Source of the DNA: Owenia fusiformis
Lineage: Eukaryota; Annelida; Polychaeta; Sabellida; Oweniidae
NCBI GenBank assembly: GCA_903813345.2
Contig: CAIIXF020000005.1
Span: 9,861,375 to 9,925,374 of the forward strand
Direction: 5' to 3'
DNA length: 64,000 nucleotides
Positions 20,524-32,965 of the stretch are shown in pieces. The translations under genes and the position numbers were made by a program. The notes under the pieces are model-generated. The model saw nothing but the letters and a program-made list of their open reading frames with translations, made no database searches and had not been told where the DNA came from. Positions within the stretch are counted from its first letter, which is position 1, and each line of letters starts with the position of its first letter.

Positions 20524-21858
20524 AATATTTTATATTATTTTGTTGTTAAGATTGATTGTAGGTGATCATAAAATACAAGATATTTTTCTGCATTGCTTCA
20601 AGTAGACTTACTACTGCTTTAACACAATACACACTGAAAGTTTAACTGATCTAGGCTATTCCCCTGTTATTCATTACTGTACATACTTAATTTTGTGTTT
20701 TGCCATTTTTATGTCACCACCTGACCACAAGCTTTAAAGACGAGGTTAAACTTTTTCAAGATGGCCTTTAACCTCTATACAGAAAATCAATAAAGTTCTC
20801 AATTTTGAAGTGAAAGAGATGAAATAAAAGGTTCTAGGCATGTTGGTATTTAAATGACCAAATTGAATTAATCAACATTTTTGAGATATTGACCAAAAAA
20901 AACAAAAAAACTGATTTTTCACCTTAACCACACCAATTTTTTCACCCATCTTCCATGGATCAAACGTTAGCATTCCTCCTCACACAGGAGCGTATAATTA
21001 AGGATTCAAGCCCAGGACTCCATGAATTGTAGATGATTTTACGAAGTCTTGTATTTATTTTAAAAAGTTTCTATGATACAATACAAGACATATGGCTCTC
21101 CGAGGAAATCTCCGAGGTGCAGCACCTCCATAACACAAAATTCCCCTCCATAATTTTATGTGCTCCCAAAAATCCTCCATAAAGAACCATGAAAATCCTT
21201 AAAATGTTGCAAAAAATACAAATCCTAAAATGTTGCACTAAGAACTAAAACAAAAATATTGCTCAGAACAAACATTTGAAATTGTGTTTAAAAAAGACAG
21301 GAAAATTCTTGGGAGAGCACTGAGACACGAGTGCATTTTTTCATCCACAATTCATTGAGTTATGTGCTACATATTGCAAAAATGCAATAAATTTTGAACA
21401 GTAACTTCAAAGAATTTCTTGCAACAAAACTTTTTGCAAGGGTATTGCAAGGTTTGACATTTTTGCCCATTCTGATTTACAAGGTTTCAGTTGCTCCGAT
21501 GTGTCATAGCCTTTTTGGAAGTCAAATATGATTTTGTGGCATGGCCATTTTTCTAATCAAAATTATCAATTTCCAATACTGAAGAGGATTACTCATATTG
21601 ATTTAAAGGTACAGGCGTTTGTATTTTTGGTGAAGGGCGTTCGGTTTTTTGATATATCATGACAATGAAATTAATGCTTTTATTTGATAAATAATTTTAT
21701 GGTAATTGGTCAGAGATTATATTTTAACTGATCATTTTGCGCATATGTATTGTTTTTGATTTAAATTTATATAATTTTTCATATGTGTGGCAATAACTCA
21801 GTAGAATATAAACATCAAAATATCAGGATAGTTACTTGTCATAGAAAAAAATTGAAAA
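20524..21858 (+). other. PSTK 3' UTR and PSMD4 upstream region
   Basis: No coding exon is seen. A repeat with inverted ends (ACTCCATGAATTGTAGATGA near 21029 and its inverse ATTCATTGAGT near 21348) occupies about 21000-21370; a relative flanks the MITE at 50.7-51.4 kb. PSMD4 transcription must start in the last few hundred bases, but no TATA or known proteasome-gene element stands out. Confidence 0.6.
20789..20794 (+). terminator. Poly(A) signal AATAAA after PSTK
   Basis: Canonical hexamer 266 bp after the PSTK stop. An earlier AATAAA (20502-20507) lies inside the last PSTK codons and an ATTAAA at about 19480 lies in the PSTK start; one of these could serve a UXT-only transcript. Confidence 0.5.
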
Positions 21859-24800
21859 ATGGTGCTGGAAAGTACAATGATCTGGTAAATATCTGTCATT
21901 TCTTCTTATGCTGGTGACTATACGTACTGAAACTCATACATGAATTATTTCACGTGTTATTTTTTCAATTTAATGCGAAACAATAACCCATAACATTGTA
22001 TTTATTATGTAAAACACCACCGAAGTACCTACCGGAAGTATGACATTTCAAAAAATCAATCATTTTTCATGATTTATTTTTGCCTAGGTCTATTTTTGTA
22101 TGTTTTATTTTAGAATAGATGTTTCATTTAATGAATTTTCCATGCTGAGAGTAGAACACAATTATTCAGCCAAGGTTATAATACAATGGATTGTCATACA
22201 AATTTGATCTGACTGTAGGGCAATGTCGTTCAGGATCATGTATAGTCAAATTCATAATTCCATAAACAAATTTGATAAACAAGCAAATAACCACATCACA
22301 ACAGCTTATTGCATCCTACGACCCCTTTAGATTGTGGTCGTACGTGCGAATAATTGGTCAGTCAATGTTTTTACAAAGTTGGAGAAAATACTACGCGTTG
22401 CACACCTAAATGACCTACCTCGATACATTATTTAGTATTTTAGAATTCTTTTTATGTAGTTGAATCGCCAATTGTATGGGTTTATCGTCAGAACGAAGAG
22501 GTTTTCGTTTTTGATAGCAATATTTGCGTGTAATATTTAACTTATTTCAACCGTAAAATTCCTCCATTCAGTTCCCGGCATGCACCAGTCATAAGGGAAA
22601 TCCCTGGGGAATTCCCCTTCCGACATTTTGAAAATTGCTGATATATTTCCGATGTAAAAACTAAAATCTCTTCGTTCTGCCGATAAACCCATACAATTGG
22701 CGATCTAACAACATAAAAAGAATTCTAAAATACTAAGGAATGTATCGAGGTAGGTCATTTAGGTGTGCAATGCGTAGTATTTTCTCCAACTTTGTAAAAA
22801 CATTGACTGACCAATTATTCGCGCGTACGACCACAATCTAAAGGGGTCGTAGGATGCGATAAACAACAGCATATGAAAAAATTGAAACATACGAACAAAG
22901 CCTCTGGGTGAATTGTTTTATGTGTGATTGATTCAATTTATACGAAACAATAACCCATAACTTAGTATTTATTATGTAAAACACCACTGCAAAGTACCTA
23001 CCGGAAGTATGACATCAATCATACAAATTTGATTTGAAATCTTCAGACAGTAGACAGGGAGGCAATGTCAATCATGTACAGTGACCCATAACTTAGTATT
23101 TATTATGTAAAACACCACTGCAAAGTACATATGTACCTACCGGAAGTATGACATCAATCATACAAATTTGATTTGAAATCTTCAGACAGTAGACAGGGAG
23201 GCAATGTCGTTCATGTACAGTGAGATTCATAATTCCGTAAACAACTTTGATAAACAAGCAAATCACCACATCGCAACAGCATATGAAAAAAATGAAACAT
23301 ACGAACATGGCCTATGAGACTGAATTTACATGTAAATTGCAAACTCTGCTCTTAAATATAATATGGGATAAAATAATCCATCCCCTAAGGCTTTCTAGTC
23401 AGTTCAAATGAAAATTTAAAAATCATTTATAGCGTGGATAGCAGTGATTATATGCGAAATGGTGATTTCCTTCCTACCCGGATGGCAGCCCAACAGGATG
23501 CTGTTAATCTCATATGCCACTCAAAGTCTCGCTCCAATCCTGAAAACAATGTCGGAGTTCTAACACTAGCTAAGTAAGTTCTAGATCATTCATGTAATCT
23601 GTCATTTCATTGATCCTTGGTTTCTACACTTGTTTAGTCATATCAGACATATAGCTGTGTAATACATTTTATTATGTACGTACAGTCGTACATTGACACT
23701 CGAGAGGTAGCATTGAGGATTGGTCATTATTTAACTAATTTTTTAAAAATTACCAGCTTTTTAACCTATCATAACGAAGCCAAGTAGAAAATTATCTGTA
23801 AGAAAATCGTTTCAAGAATGTAGCCTTGTGTATTTTATTGGACAAATTGTATTTTATATAAGTTTACAATGTTATGATTTAGAACTGAAGTGTTGGTGAC
23901 TCTGACCTCAGACAGTGGGCGTATTCTAACTAAACTTCACCAGGTGCAACCAGAGGGACAAATCAATCTTGTGTCTGGGATACGCATTGCTCATGTAAGT
24001 CTTACGGTTTAGGAATTCATGTTTTACATGATTAATAATTAGAGAAATTAGGATTAAAACATTGAAAATATACAATAATCATAAAATACCTTTGCATACT
24101 ATCTTAAAGGGTATATTTCTGAGCTATAATTTGCATTTTTCTTTCAAACATACCAAAATAGGAAATAAGTAATTTTATTTCCAGTTGGTACTGAAACACA
24201 GACAAGGACGTAACCATAAGATGAGAATTGTAGCCTTTGTTGGCAGCCCAGTACAAGAGGATGTTAAAGATGTGAGTTTACATTAAGCAAATTTTGTATT
24301 TATTTGCATTAAAAATTCATTCAGTTACTTTATTTTTTTATGAAACAGATTTTCTTTGAAAATTCAGAATGGATCTAACAAGTGTCATTTACAATTAGGA
24401 CAGTGTACTAGTTTTATACTTAATCATGTAGTTGATATTTCATCCACTTTTTATTTCTAGCTTGAAAAATTGGCAAAAAAACTGAAGAAAGAAAAAGTGA
24501 ATATTGACATCATCAATTTTGGAGAAGAGGTAAAGTTGAATATATTGCTTAGATGATTTTATAAAATGTAAAAAAATATTATTGATTTTAAATCAGATAA
24601 AAACTTTTAATAACTTTTAGCCGTTTTGCAACAGAAATTCTTTTGGGACTATAGAGGCAAGATTCACAGATTCGCATAATTTGCTAGCAGCAATATACTC
24701 AAGTGTTCCCTGTCTTCAGTACACACAACGACATGTTCTACTTTCAGAAAGACAATACAGAGAAACTCACTGCCTTTGTCAATACAATTAATGGCAAAGA

Positions 24801-27557
24801 AGGAACAAGGTTAGTATACTTCTATGGATTGTTTCAGAATGAATTCATCAAAATTTAGGAACTAAACAAACTTGAGGCTTTTAAGTCATGTAAACTATAA
24901 GTATGAACAGACAAAAAATGTTATGAAAAAATTAAAATGCAAATTTGACATCTTGTCTATGTTTTCTCTATCTTTCACCAGAAGTGGTGACATTGTTATA
25001 TAGTCTCCAACTTTTTGTAGACTGCGTTTGCTGGGTGGTTTTTGGTGGTCGGTGTCTGTAACAAATGGCAGTTGATGACATTTTGCATGTTAATGCCTTG
25101 TATATCTGTGTTGTAGCTCTCACTTAGTGACTGTACCACCAGGCCCTGTGCTGTCAGATGCTTTGTTGTCATCGCCAGTGATCGTGGGAGAGGATGGCCA
25201 AGGTGCAGTACCAGGCATGGGTGGTGGCTTTGAGTTTGGAGTTGATCCCAATGAAGATCCTGAACTAGCTCTGGTGAGTAGTGGAATCACTATTAAAAAT
25301 ATCTGCATTTTTTACTCAAATGTAAATTTTATTCACTTGAACATATCTTTAGGCCTACGCAATTTTCTGTATTTCTGTTATATAATTATCTTTGGAACAC
25401 TGTACCATAAACCACATGCTTTCTTCAGATTAGTGAGCCTCATGTCAGTTTAAGTTATTCTCACAAGATTGTATAATTTATTAAATTTATGAATGATGTA
25501 TGATCTCCTTATTACCAGGCTCTACGTGTCTCTATGGAGGAGCAGCGTGCCAGACAGGAAGGGGATGCAGGCAAGGCCCAGCAGCCCTCAGCAATGGAGG
25601 TCACACCTGCGCCGGCTTCAGCCGAAGGTATGAAACACCTCTCTTCCAAAAGTGTCAATGAATTTAATTGTCAAACAATAATTGTATTTTTCACAGTTTT
25701 CAACATTTCCCAAGTGAATTAAAGGAATTACAACTGGAAATTTGCTCAAATATTGCTCACTTTTTAGATTTCAACTGTTTTAAACTGCTATTTTCTATCA
25801 TTATTAACTACCTATTTCCCTTGTATCTATATTTAGCATCTAATTTACAGTACTTGAGATGTAGAAAACCCTGTAAAAACTTGTTGAGTTGTTGAGGGTT
25901 GAGATTCTTGTTTGAAGTTTAAAACGAGGCCTTTAGCCTAGGTAATACAACTGCATACAAGAATCGGGTACAATAAACCACTAACAATTAATTGACATGG
26001 TTGAGTCCTTGGTTTAAGTCTTCTCACTTTTAGCAAAGCATTTTAAATTCTGATGAAAATATATTATTGTAAAGAATTGAAATTTCAACCAGAAGCTTTT
26101 GCAAGGCACTAGCCTTACACATAGACATGCATAAGCACCTGTTTGACTAATCATTAATGATAATATTTATACACTGTAGTTTTTTACACAAGATCTTGTT
26201 TTTCATTATCACAGTTTTCCATTATTAAATTAGCTGTCTAATAAAGCATGGCTATAATGTGTTCTGATTAGTCAGAAATAAATAATGCATGCCTAGATAT
26301 GTGTGAATTTGTATTTAGCCAACAGTGAGGAAGCGCTATTGGAACAAGCTATGGCGATGTCCATGCAGCAGGAGAGTGAGGAGCCTACCCCCAGCCTGCC
26401 TGTTAACTACAGCTCTATGAGTGAAGAGGAGCAGATAGCACTTGCAATGCAGATGTCAATGGCAGGAGGAGGTAAGAAATGCCCATTTTGACGAGATAAA
26501 AATGTGAAGATGATAATCCAAATAAAATCAGAGAAGGTTGATGATTGTTTTCATATACTATATCTTGTAATATTATTCACTTTTCATAATTCAGTATATT
26601 TCAAGTCAAACATACTCTATAAAAATTTGTATGTCACAAACAGCTGGTCATGAACAAAATGATTGTTTTTTGTAAAAGTTCCATAGTTGAGAGTCTAATG
26701 AGAGAATCTGTAAATGTACCTTTTTACTTTGAAGGATACACACAAACTGCATGTTGAATCCCTTCACAATTTGATGGATTTATTTAGACTTACTATGTAT
26801 AATATTTGTGATTGTGCAGAACTCATTGGTTAGTTCATTTTGCGTGCTGCTTGCAAATTTGTTACCCCCTCTATCACTGATCCTAGCTTTTGTAAAGATC
26901 TATAAAATTTTTCAGATGAAAGTCCTGCTGAGTCACCAATGGAAACTGATGAAGGTGCAACCCCAGCTAAACAGGAGCAGGTAGGGATTCATTGAATCAT
27001 CCAATAGTCTCATCAGGTTCAGCTGGGCTGTACTGCATTATTGTAATGCAGAGAGATGTATTGGTGCTTTCAATTCAAAGGTTTTAATTATGTGCACATG
27101 GGCAATAAAATGCCGGAAGGCAATTTGCCCCAGCCCTGCCTATTCATTGTACATGTATATTTGTTTATGTTTATGAAATAAACCTATTGATTAAAAAATA
27201 TTATGTGCATCGAAAAGCATAAATGTTAGTGTCATTCAACCATAGCATTGTTTGCTGATGGGAGTCAAAATAAATCTTGTCTCACGACAACAGTTAAAAT
27301 GTGTAAGAAAATGAGATCAATGAAATAGAGGAGGAATTCCTTATTCCATTCAAAAATATTAACTTTCAATGAAAATTCAATTTCAGGAGGAGGACTACAG
27401 TGAAATGATGAATGACCCAGCTTTTCTACAAAATGTTCTGGAAGGCCTTCCGGGTGTCGACCCCCAAAGTGAGGCTGTTCGTTCTGCTATGGGATCCCTT
27501 GCCGATTCAAATAAGGATAATAAAAAAGACTCAAAAGATAAAGCTGATAAAAAATAA
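21859..27557 (+). CDS. PSMD4: 26S proteasome subunit PSMD4 / Rpn10, 11 exons
   Basis: Ubiquitin receptor of the 19S regulatory particle. Exons: 21859-21884, 23433-23573, 23883-23994, 24185-24271, 24461-24529, 24748-24809, 25117-25273, 25519-25627, 26319-26471, 26916-26980, 27387-27557; all GT-AG and in phase, giving 383 residues (human 377). The tiny first exon encodes MVLESTMI and two bases of Cys, as expected for the vWA start. The vWA domain covers about 1-190 ([36 protein letters not shown]). UIM1 is at about 214-230 ([14 protein letters not shown]), a middle UIM-like helix at 257-273 ([16 protein letters not shown]) and the last UIM at 290-303 ([14 protein letters not shown]). Then [24 protein letters not shown] and a Lys/Asp-rich tail. 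The middle UIM is degenerate in human. Intron 1 holds a hAT MITE and segmental duplicates. Confidence 0.96.
21940..23330 (+). repeat. Local segmental duplication, three copies, PSMD4 intron 1
   Basis: Copies at about 21955-22305 plus 22871-22900 (split by the hAT MITE), 22921-23083 and 23084-23312. Shared landmarks include AACCCATAACTTAGTATT, CTACCGGAAGTATGACAT, ACAAATTTGATTTGAAATC and CAGACAGTAGACAGGGAGGC. Copies 2 and 3 are nearly identical, except that copy 3 has an 8-nt insertion (acatatgt) and 'cgttc' in place of 'caatc'. Confidence 0.9.
22306..22862. mobile_element. hAT-like MITE (557 bp) in PSMD4 intron 1
   Basis: Inverted arms of about 200 bp start TTATTGCATCCTACGACCCC on the left and end with the near-complement on the right (GGGGTCGTAGGATGCGATAA). 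Exact 8-bp target duplications ACAACAGC lie at 22298-22305 and 22863-22870, typical of hAT elements. The uninterrupted target is present in a local duplicate at 23270-23290 (GCAACAGCATATGAAAA). No transposase frame. Confidence 0.93.
24960..25110. repeat. Dispersed repeat in PSMD4 intron 6
   Basis: Segments CACCAGAAGTGGTGACATTG, TCTCCAACTTTTTGTAG, GTCTGTAACAAATGGCAG and TGACATTTTGCATGT recur in the same order at 37930-38100. It is a dispersed repeat of unknown class lying just before exon 7. Confidence 0.7.
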
Positions 27558-27837
27558 TACAAGTTTGATTAGGATATATGTATAAAAGACTACAACAGGA
27601 TCTCTATACCTTTATTCTTTGGATAATTAAAGAGATCAAAAAACATTATCGTAAATTATGCGTATGTTACATATATAATTATATATGTAATACCCACTTG
27701 AAAAATCTGAATGATGTGAAGGAACAAATGCAGTAAATTGCTTACTTGTGTTTTTCTGATAAAAAATGCACATAAGACAAATCTTATTGTAATTTGAGAA
27801 TAGTATTGTATTGTGAAGAAGTCGACAATGTTTGTAA

Positions 27838-27843
27838 AATAAA
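27838..27843 (+). terminator. Poly(A) signal AATAAA after PSMD4
   Basis: Canonical hexamer 281 bp after the PSMD4 stop codon. Confidence 0.6.
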
Positions 27844-28329
27844 GTATGTATTGTAAACAATTTGCATGTGTCTGTTGAGCATGGTGAAAAAAACATTGAT
27901 ATAGTCTAGTTTCCAAATTTTTGTTGTCAAAGATTTTATATTTTCCAATATCTATTTAATTTCTTCTGATAGTTATTCCTCAGATTCATTGTCTGTGACC
28001 TAAGCACAACCAATGATTTTTTGTGATCTTATTTTTATTCTCTAATTGTTGGTACGTACACAGTACATACATGTATCTTTTGCAGTTTAGTGAAGACAAT
28101 GATATCCACTCATGGATGAAAATGATACCCCTCAAATCAAATCAGGATATCCTAAATCTTCAGATATAAATAAATATAGACAAACCACACTGCCATCTTT
28201 CTATTATCTCAAAACCTATGGGTGGCCAACAACATAATTTTCCTGTCTCTTTTTTATTGATATCTGATTACTGAACTCGGATGTTATAAATCTGGAACTT
28301 TGAACTCCACCCGCTGTCAAGGAGAATTG

Positions 28330-28529
28330 GAAGCTGTTATTCAAACTCGATACTCTGTTGCCCGGAGTACACCAATTTGGTAACAATATTAATCATATCT
28401 TGAAGACTAGAACTGCCAATGAAACGTGAATATTGCCATACTATTCGACCAAGAGTATTTTAAAGAAATATCTTTACCAAATTGTTACATGCTGGGCAAC
28501 GGAGTATGGAGTTTGAATAATGGCTGCTT
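28330..28529. mobile_element. MITE-like inverted repeat, 200 bp
   Basis: Left arm with TTATTCAAACTCGATACTCT and GTTGCCC, right arm GGGCAAC, GGAGTATGGAGTTTGAATAA in inverse order. Arms are about 50 bp with several mismatches. No coding frame. Confidence 0.7.
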
Positions 28530-29570
28530 ATCATTAACCCGCTGTGCAGTGCAGTTTATGAGTTTAACACACATTTCAATCTTTAGTTGAGTAAAATGTA
28601 GTGTAATAAAGTAATAACTGGAAAATAGATGTCGTTGATTCCAATTTTGAACAATCATCGTACGCCATAAACTGTTTAGTACCCGTTACTTTGAATCGCT
28701 ATGTGGCGTGTCACAGCTCTTCAAATCAAGTTTTCAATACTTTTTTGATTTTCGAATGTCTCCAATAATCTGAATCGTTAGTAAGTGAATTGCTATAATA
28801 GTTATAATCCAATAACATGACGAGGCAATGAATTTATTTTACCACAGGCTATGGACTTTCAGCTCTCGATCTTGTAAATGTAGTTTCAGGATTTTAGATA
28901 TAAAGATTCAAGTTTACTATTTTTTTCAAGGCCTGTCTGCGTCGCTAACATGCTAAATATAAGAGTTAGCTGACGTTTGGGAGTCTGACTTACCTTCTAA
29001 AGGTTAGAACCCGAATCTTAATGAAACCATATCGGAATGTACTAAAAACCCTTCGACCCTTCGACCCTACGACCTACGACTTACAGGGTGTCAAGAATTT
29101 TTGAAATATATTTTTATAAAAACCCTTCGACCTTCTATTTTCTATCTTTCTTTACTGTCCGATCAACAATAAGTACAGTATAGGATGTAAACGAAGTGAA
29201 AATATTCCCAAAAATTTTCCGAAAGGCATGTCATTTCCGGAAGTTATGATACGTTATATTACCGAACATGCATGAAAATGGAACGTTTGTTCGTTCATTT
29301 TACGAGAGCTAAATAAAATGCGAACATCCAAGCATCAGGTATGACTCCACCATTGTTTGTCGTTTTACTACTTGCCACAATCAACCTCACTGCCAGGATA
29401 TCAAACAAGGCCCATTTTCCATCAAACTTGGCCCAACTACTATCAGGCGGATGTCCTTGAAAAATCAAGTTGACATGGTTACCAAAACCTAAAATAGTTG
29501 AATTAGTTGCCATGGCAACCATAGAAATGGGCTAAAAAAAGAGAGCAAAAAGCACCCAAACCCACCATAA

Positions 29571-31073
29571 CCCAATTGAAAAAAGCCTATGGAAAATCAT
29601 CTCCAATTATCACCTAACTTACTATTGATAATTAGTTGAAAGTTAGGTGTAAAAATTCACATGCAAATGAGCTAATTATCAACTTAATTAACGCTTAATT
29701 TGCAACTTAATTAACGATTAACTACCATCAATATGCAAATGAGCTATTTACGTAAATTAGTTGAAAGTTAGTTGTAAGTTTGATGTAAGTTAATCTCTAA
29801 TTATCACCTAACTTACTATTGATAATTAGTTGAAAGTTAGGTTTAAGTCAGATTTGTGACATCTCAAAAATGACTCGCTTCTTTTTTGCTTCCCTTCACT
29901 CGGAGATTTTTGCTTCATCTTGAACTATTTTGTGACGGAATATTCATCTTAATTAGGATCTTTCAGAACAGACAACATTGAACTTGAACTATTGAAATTT
30001 CACAGCAAGAGGAGGGAAAACCCCATGATTCAATTGATGACATAAGATTTCCTCCTTCGCACACCTTCTTTTGTCGAAAACGTACCCTCCATCTTGGTTT
30101 TTAAAGTTTTCAAATTGACCTAGATTTAAACCAATCAAGGATCGACTCGCTAAACCAATCAGCGACGATGTCATCTCAATACAGATTTACATTATAAGCG
30201 TATGTCATCTTTGAACCCTGGGGTTTCTCCCCCTCTTTTTTAATTCTATTTTGCAAATTTTTAAGATTCATGAAAAGCATGTGAAAACATCATTATTGCC
30301 ATCAACAACTAAAATCAGAACACAAACATTAGACTATAATGTTACATAATAAGGACGTAACAGATATAATCAAAAATATGTTTTGAAATGTCTTTGATCT
30401 AACGATCATTATTTAGAAGAGCACATTTGGATTACTTGTGAAATATAGGTAACCCATGTTAGTACCTAAATTGCATTCTAGGATTAATATTATATGATCT
30501 GATTCAAAAAGATTTTTAAATTCATAAACATTTCAGACAGAAGTGTGAATAAGATTAAACATACATTGTATTCATGTTCTACATACATTGTATTCATGTT
30601 CTACATACCCTTATAATAATGTTGACCAAATTTCATGGTAGTATACGCACCATTCACGTTGTAATTTTCAATTTTATGAGATAAATATCTCTCACATGTT
30701 TTCTTTTTCCACCATCTTGAAATTAAATTTAGGGGGTTTGTATTTCTAAATCATGGGCCTAATTTACGACTAATTATCATTAAAATCATCCTATATGTTA
30801 ACTATCAACCAATAATCTACTTCAGACCAAAAACGTTTTAATTTACCACTTACTATCACCCTCAAACATTTCATATCTTAATTATCAACTAAAAATCATA
30901 AATCAGCATTATTGTAAGTTAATTTACGTTGAACTTGCTACTGATAATTAGGCCATAATTATCATTGATTTAATTAACGCTTAACTTTAATTCCAATTGC
31001 CAGCAGAATTGTTGATAATTAGTTGTAAATTAGTTGGTAATAAGTTGGTAATTAGTTTTATTTTTCAATTGGG
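29571..31073. mobile_element. Element with CCCAATTGAAAAA termini, nested in element A
   Basis: Left end CCCAATTGAAAAA, right end TTTTTCAATTGGG. Both subterminal regions (29600-29870 and 30760-31060) are full of short repeats of the type AATTAGTTGAAAGTTAG and TTATCACCTAACTTAC. No clear target duplication and no transposase frame. Subterminal short repeats of this kind often act as transposase-binding sites in DNA transposons (inference). Confidence 0.75.
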
Positions 31074-31734
31074 AATGGCACTAATTTTTAAAATATTTCT
31101 AGATATACAAATTTTCTTAAACTTTGATATCATCTAGAACACTTCGATTTTTTTCTAGGCTTGGTCAAAGTACTCCCATAGTGTTAGATATCAAAATGTA
31201 CCTGTTCATATAGGGGTTCGATTGATCTACATCAAATTATAGGGAGTCCGGTTACTTTTTGAGATATCAGCGTCCATTTATTGTAACTCACGTTTGCTAC
31301 CATTTTCTGAGATGACAGGCAACGCGTAGTAAACATGCTCACGCCGGAACTATATTTTGACCTACATCGCTATTTTCGTAATTTAAATTAAAGTTGAACT
31401 CCTCCTCTATATTTTGATACAAAATGGCATACTAGGTACCCTAGAAGTCAACTATGGCGTTATTTAGTACAAAACCACAAGTTTTTAAATGGACTATATA
31501 CCTTTTGCAGGCCTGTCAACTGTCCCGCAATTTGCGTATTTGTCACGCATTTGCTGAAGAATTTGAAGTCACGCCAGTTTTTTTTGCGTGACAGAAAATG
31601 TCACGCAAAATACGCATTTTACCTGGCAATTGTCAAGCAAAAATATTTCTGTAGAAATTTTTTCGAAATATGTTTAAGATACGGTAAAAATACGAACGTC
31701 GGAAAAAACCGAACGCGAGCGAGCGCGAAAAATT

Positions 31735-31860
31735 GGAGGTGTTCAAAGTTTGGCAAAGGTGCTCAAACTTTGGCCAAAGGTGTTTAAAAGTTGGCCAAAG
31801 GTGTTCAAAATTTGGACAAAAGTGTTCAGATTTGGACTTAGGTGTCCAACATTTTGAAGT
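31735..31860. repeat. Tandem repeat, ~23 bp, about 5 copies
   Basis: Diverged copies of a unit like GGTGTTCAAAGTTTGGCCAAA inside element A. The open frames across it are repeat by-products (a degenerate H-L-W-P-K-F-E peptide repeat on the minus strand). Confidence 0.85.
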
Positions 31861-32844
31861 CACTCATATTAGGTGGTCCCAAGTTGAAAGCCCTGCTTTT
31901 GGCGGATGGATATGGAAGCTCATACCAGAACTTGAATTTTGTGATTTTTTTCAATATTTTTCAATGATTTACCGTAGTGACACCCTAACGTATCATAACT
32001 TCCGGAATGACATGCCTTTCGGAAAATTTTTGGGAATATTTTCACTTCATTTACATTTCTTGTATAACTGTACTTATTGTTGATCAGACGGAAAGATAAG
32101 CTGATGTAGTTAGAGTTCGTTTACTACCATTTGGAAGGCGTGTGAGGGTCCCATTCATCAGGTAACACTCATATGTCGAAGTTATGTTCTTGCTATTTTT
32201 AACAGTTAACAAGCTGTAGGTAGATTAAATCCTACAGGGAGCTCAAGTTGGAACTATACGTAATCATTTAGTAAACTGGACTGGGAAATCAGAGGTCGAA
32301 GGGTTTTTCAATATTAAAATATATTCCAAAAATTCTTGACACCCAGTAAGTCGTAGGGTCGAAGGGTCGTAGGTCGAAGGGTTTTTAGTACATTCCAACC
32401 ATATCACCTTTGTTCTGTCAACCATGGGGAATGTACTAAAAACCCTTCGACCCTTCGACCCTGCGACCTACGACTTACAGCGTGTCAAGAATTTTTGAAA
32501 TATATTTTTATAAAAACCCTTCGACCTTCTAGATATTTCTCAGTCCATATGAAGTTGCTGGAAATATTACTTTGTGTATAGAACTTAAGAATCTGTCCCA
32601 AGAGAGTTAAAGATATTTAAAGCTGGACTTCGATCGGAGCCGGCGATATGATTTTGGAAAGGTTTCTAAATGAAGAACGTGACGTCACTTCCGAATCATA
32701 GCATTCAAAATGAGTAGCGTTTAATTACTCCCACCATTCATAAAATCACGGTGGTCTAGCGGAAGAATGCTCGCTAATGCCAACTAAATAAGTAGATTCT
32801 TTGTTTTGCATCCTACAAAATCCAAAGCATGCGAGGTTCTAAGG

Positions 32845-32965
32845 CTAGAGTACCGACAATTGTCGGTACTCTAGACTCTGATGTGGTGGCACGCTAGAGG
32901 ACCGACAAATAAATTGTCGGTACGGGAGATATGCTGTGTTTACACGCTAGAGGACCGACAAATAT
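32845..32965. repeat. Cluster 1 of ACCGACAATTGTCGGT palindromes
   Basis: A perfect 30-bp palindrome at 32845-32874 (core ACCGACAATTGTCGGT, outer CTAGAGT/ACTCTAG), then GAGGACCGACAAATAAATTGTCGGT at about 32897 in spaced form, then a half site GAGGACCGACAAAT at about 32951. All lie inside element B. Confidence 0.9.

Larger units (their letters stand above)
29034..32396. mobile_element. Mutator-like non-autonomous element A (3.36 kb)
   Basis: Termini GGAATGTACTAAAAACCC and the inverse GGGTTTTTAGTACATTCC, followed inward by CTTCGACCCTTCGACC-type repeats. Exact 9-bp direct repeats AACCATATC flank it (29025-29033 and 32397-32405), a Mutator-type length. Long internal inverse similarity exists (29158-29262 with 31972-32090). 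No transposase frame of useful length. It carries another inverted-repeat element (29571-31073) and a short tandem repeat (31735-31860). It lies inside the left arm of the outer element. Confidence 0.93.

Noticed and set aside
20524-20790. Search for a SECIS element in the PSTK 3' UTR, prompted by the in-frame TGA
   Set aside because: No TGA/GA quartet with correctly spaced stem and apical AA was found by eye; a covariance-model search would be decisive.
31551-32083. Several overlapping frames of 76-116 codons on both strands
   Set aside because: They cover a tandem repeat and transposon arms inside element A; the peptides are repeat translations.
32740-32860. Second tRNA-like A box (TGGTCTAGCGG) in element B
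   Set aside because: The only B-box candidate (GAGGTTCTAAGG) is weak and too far away.
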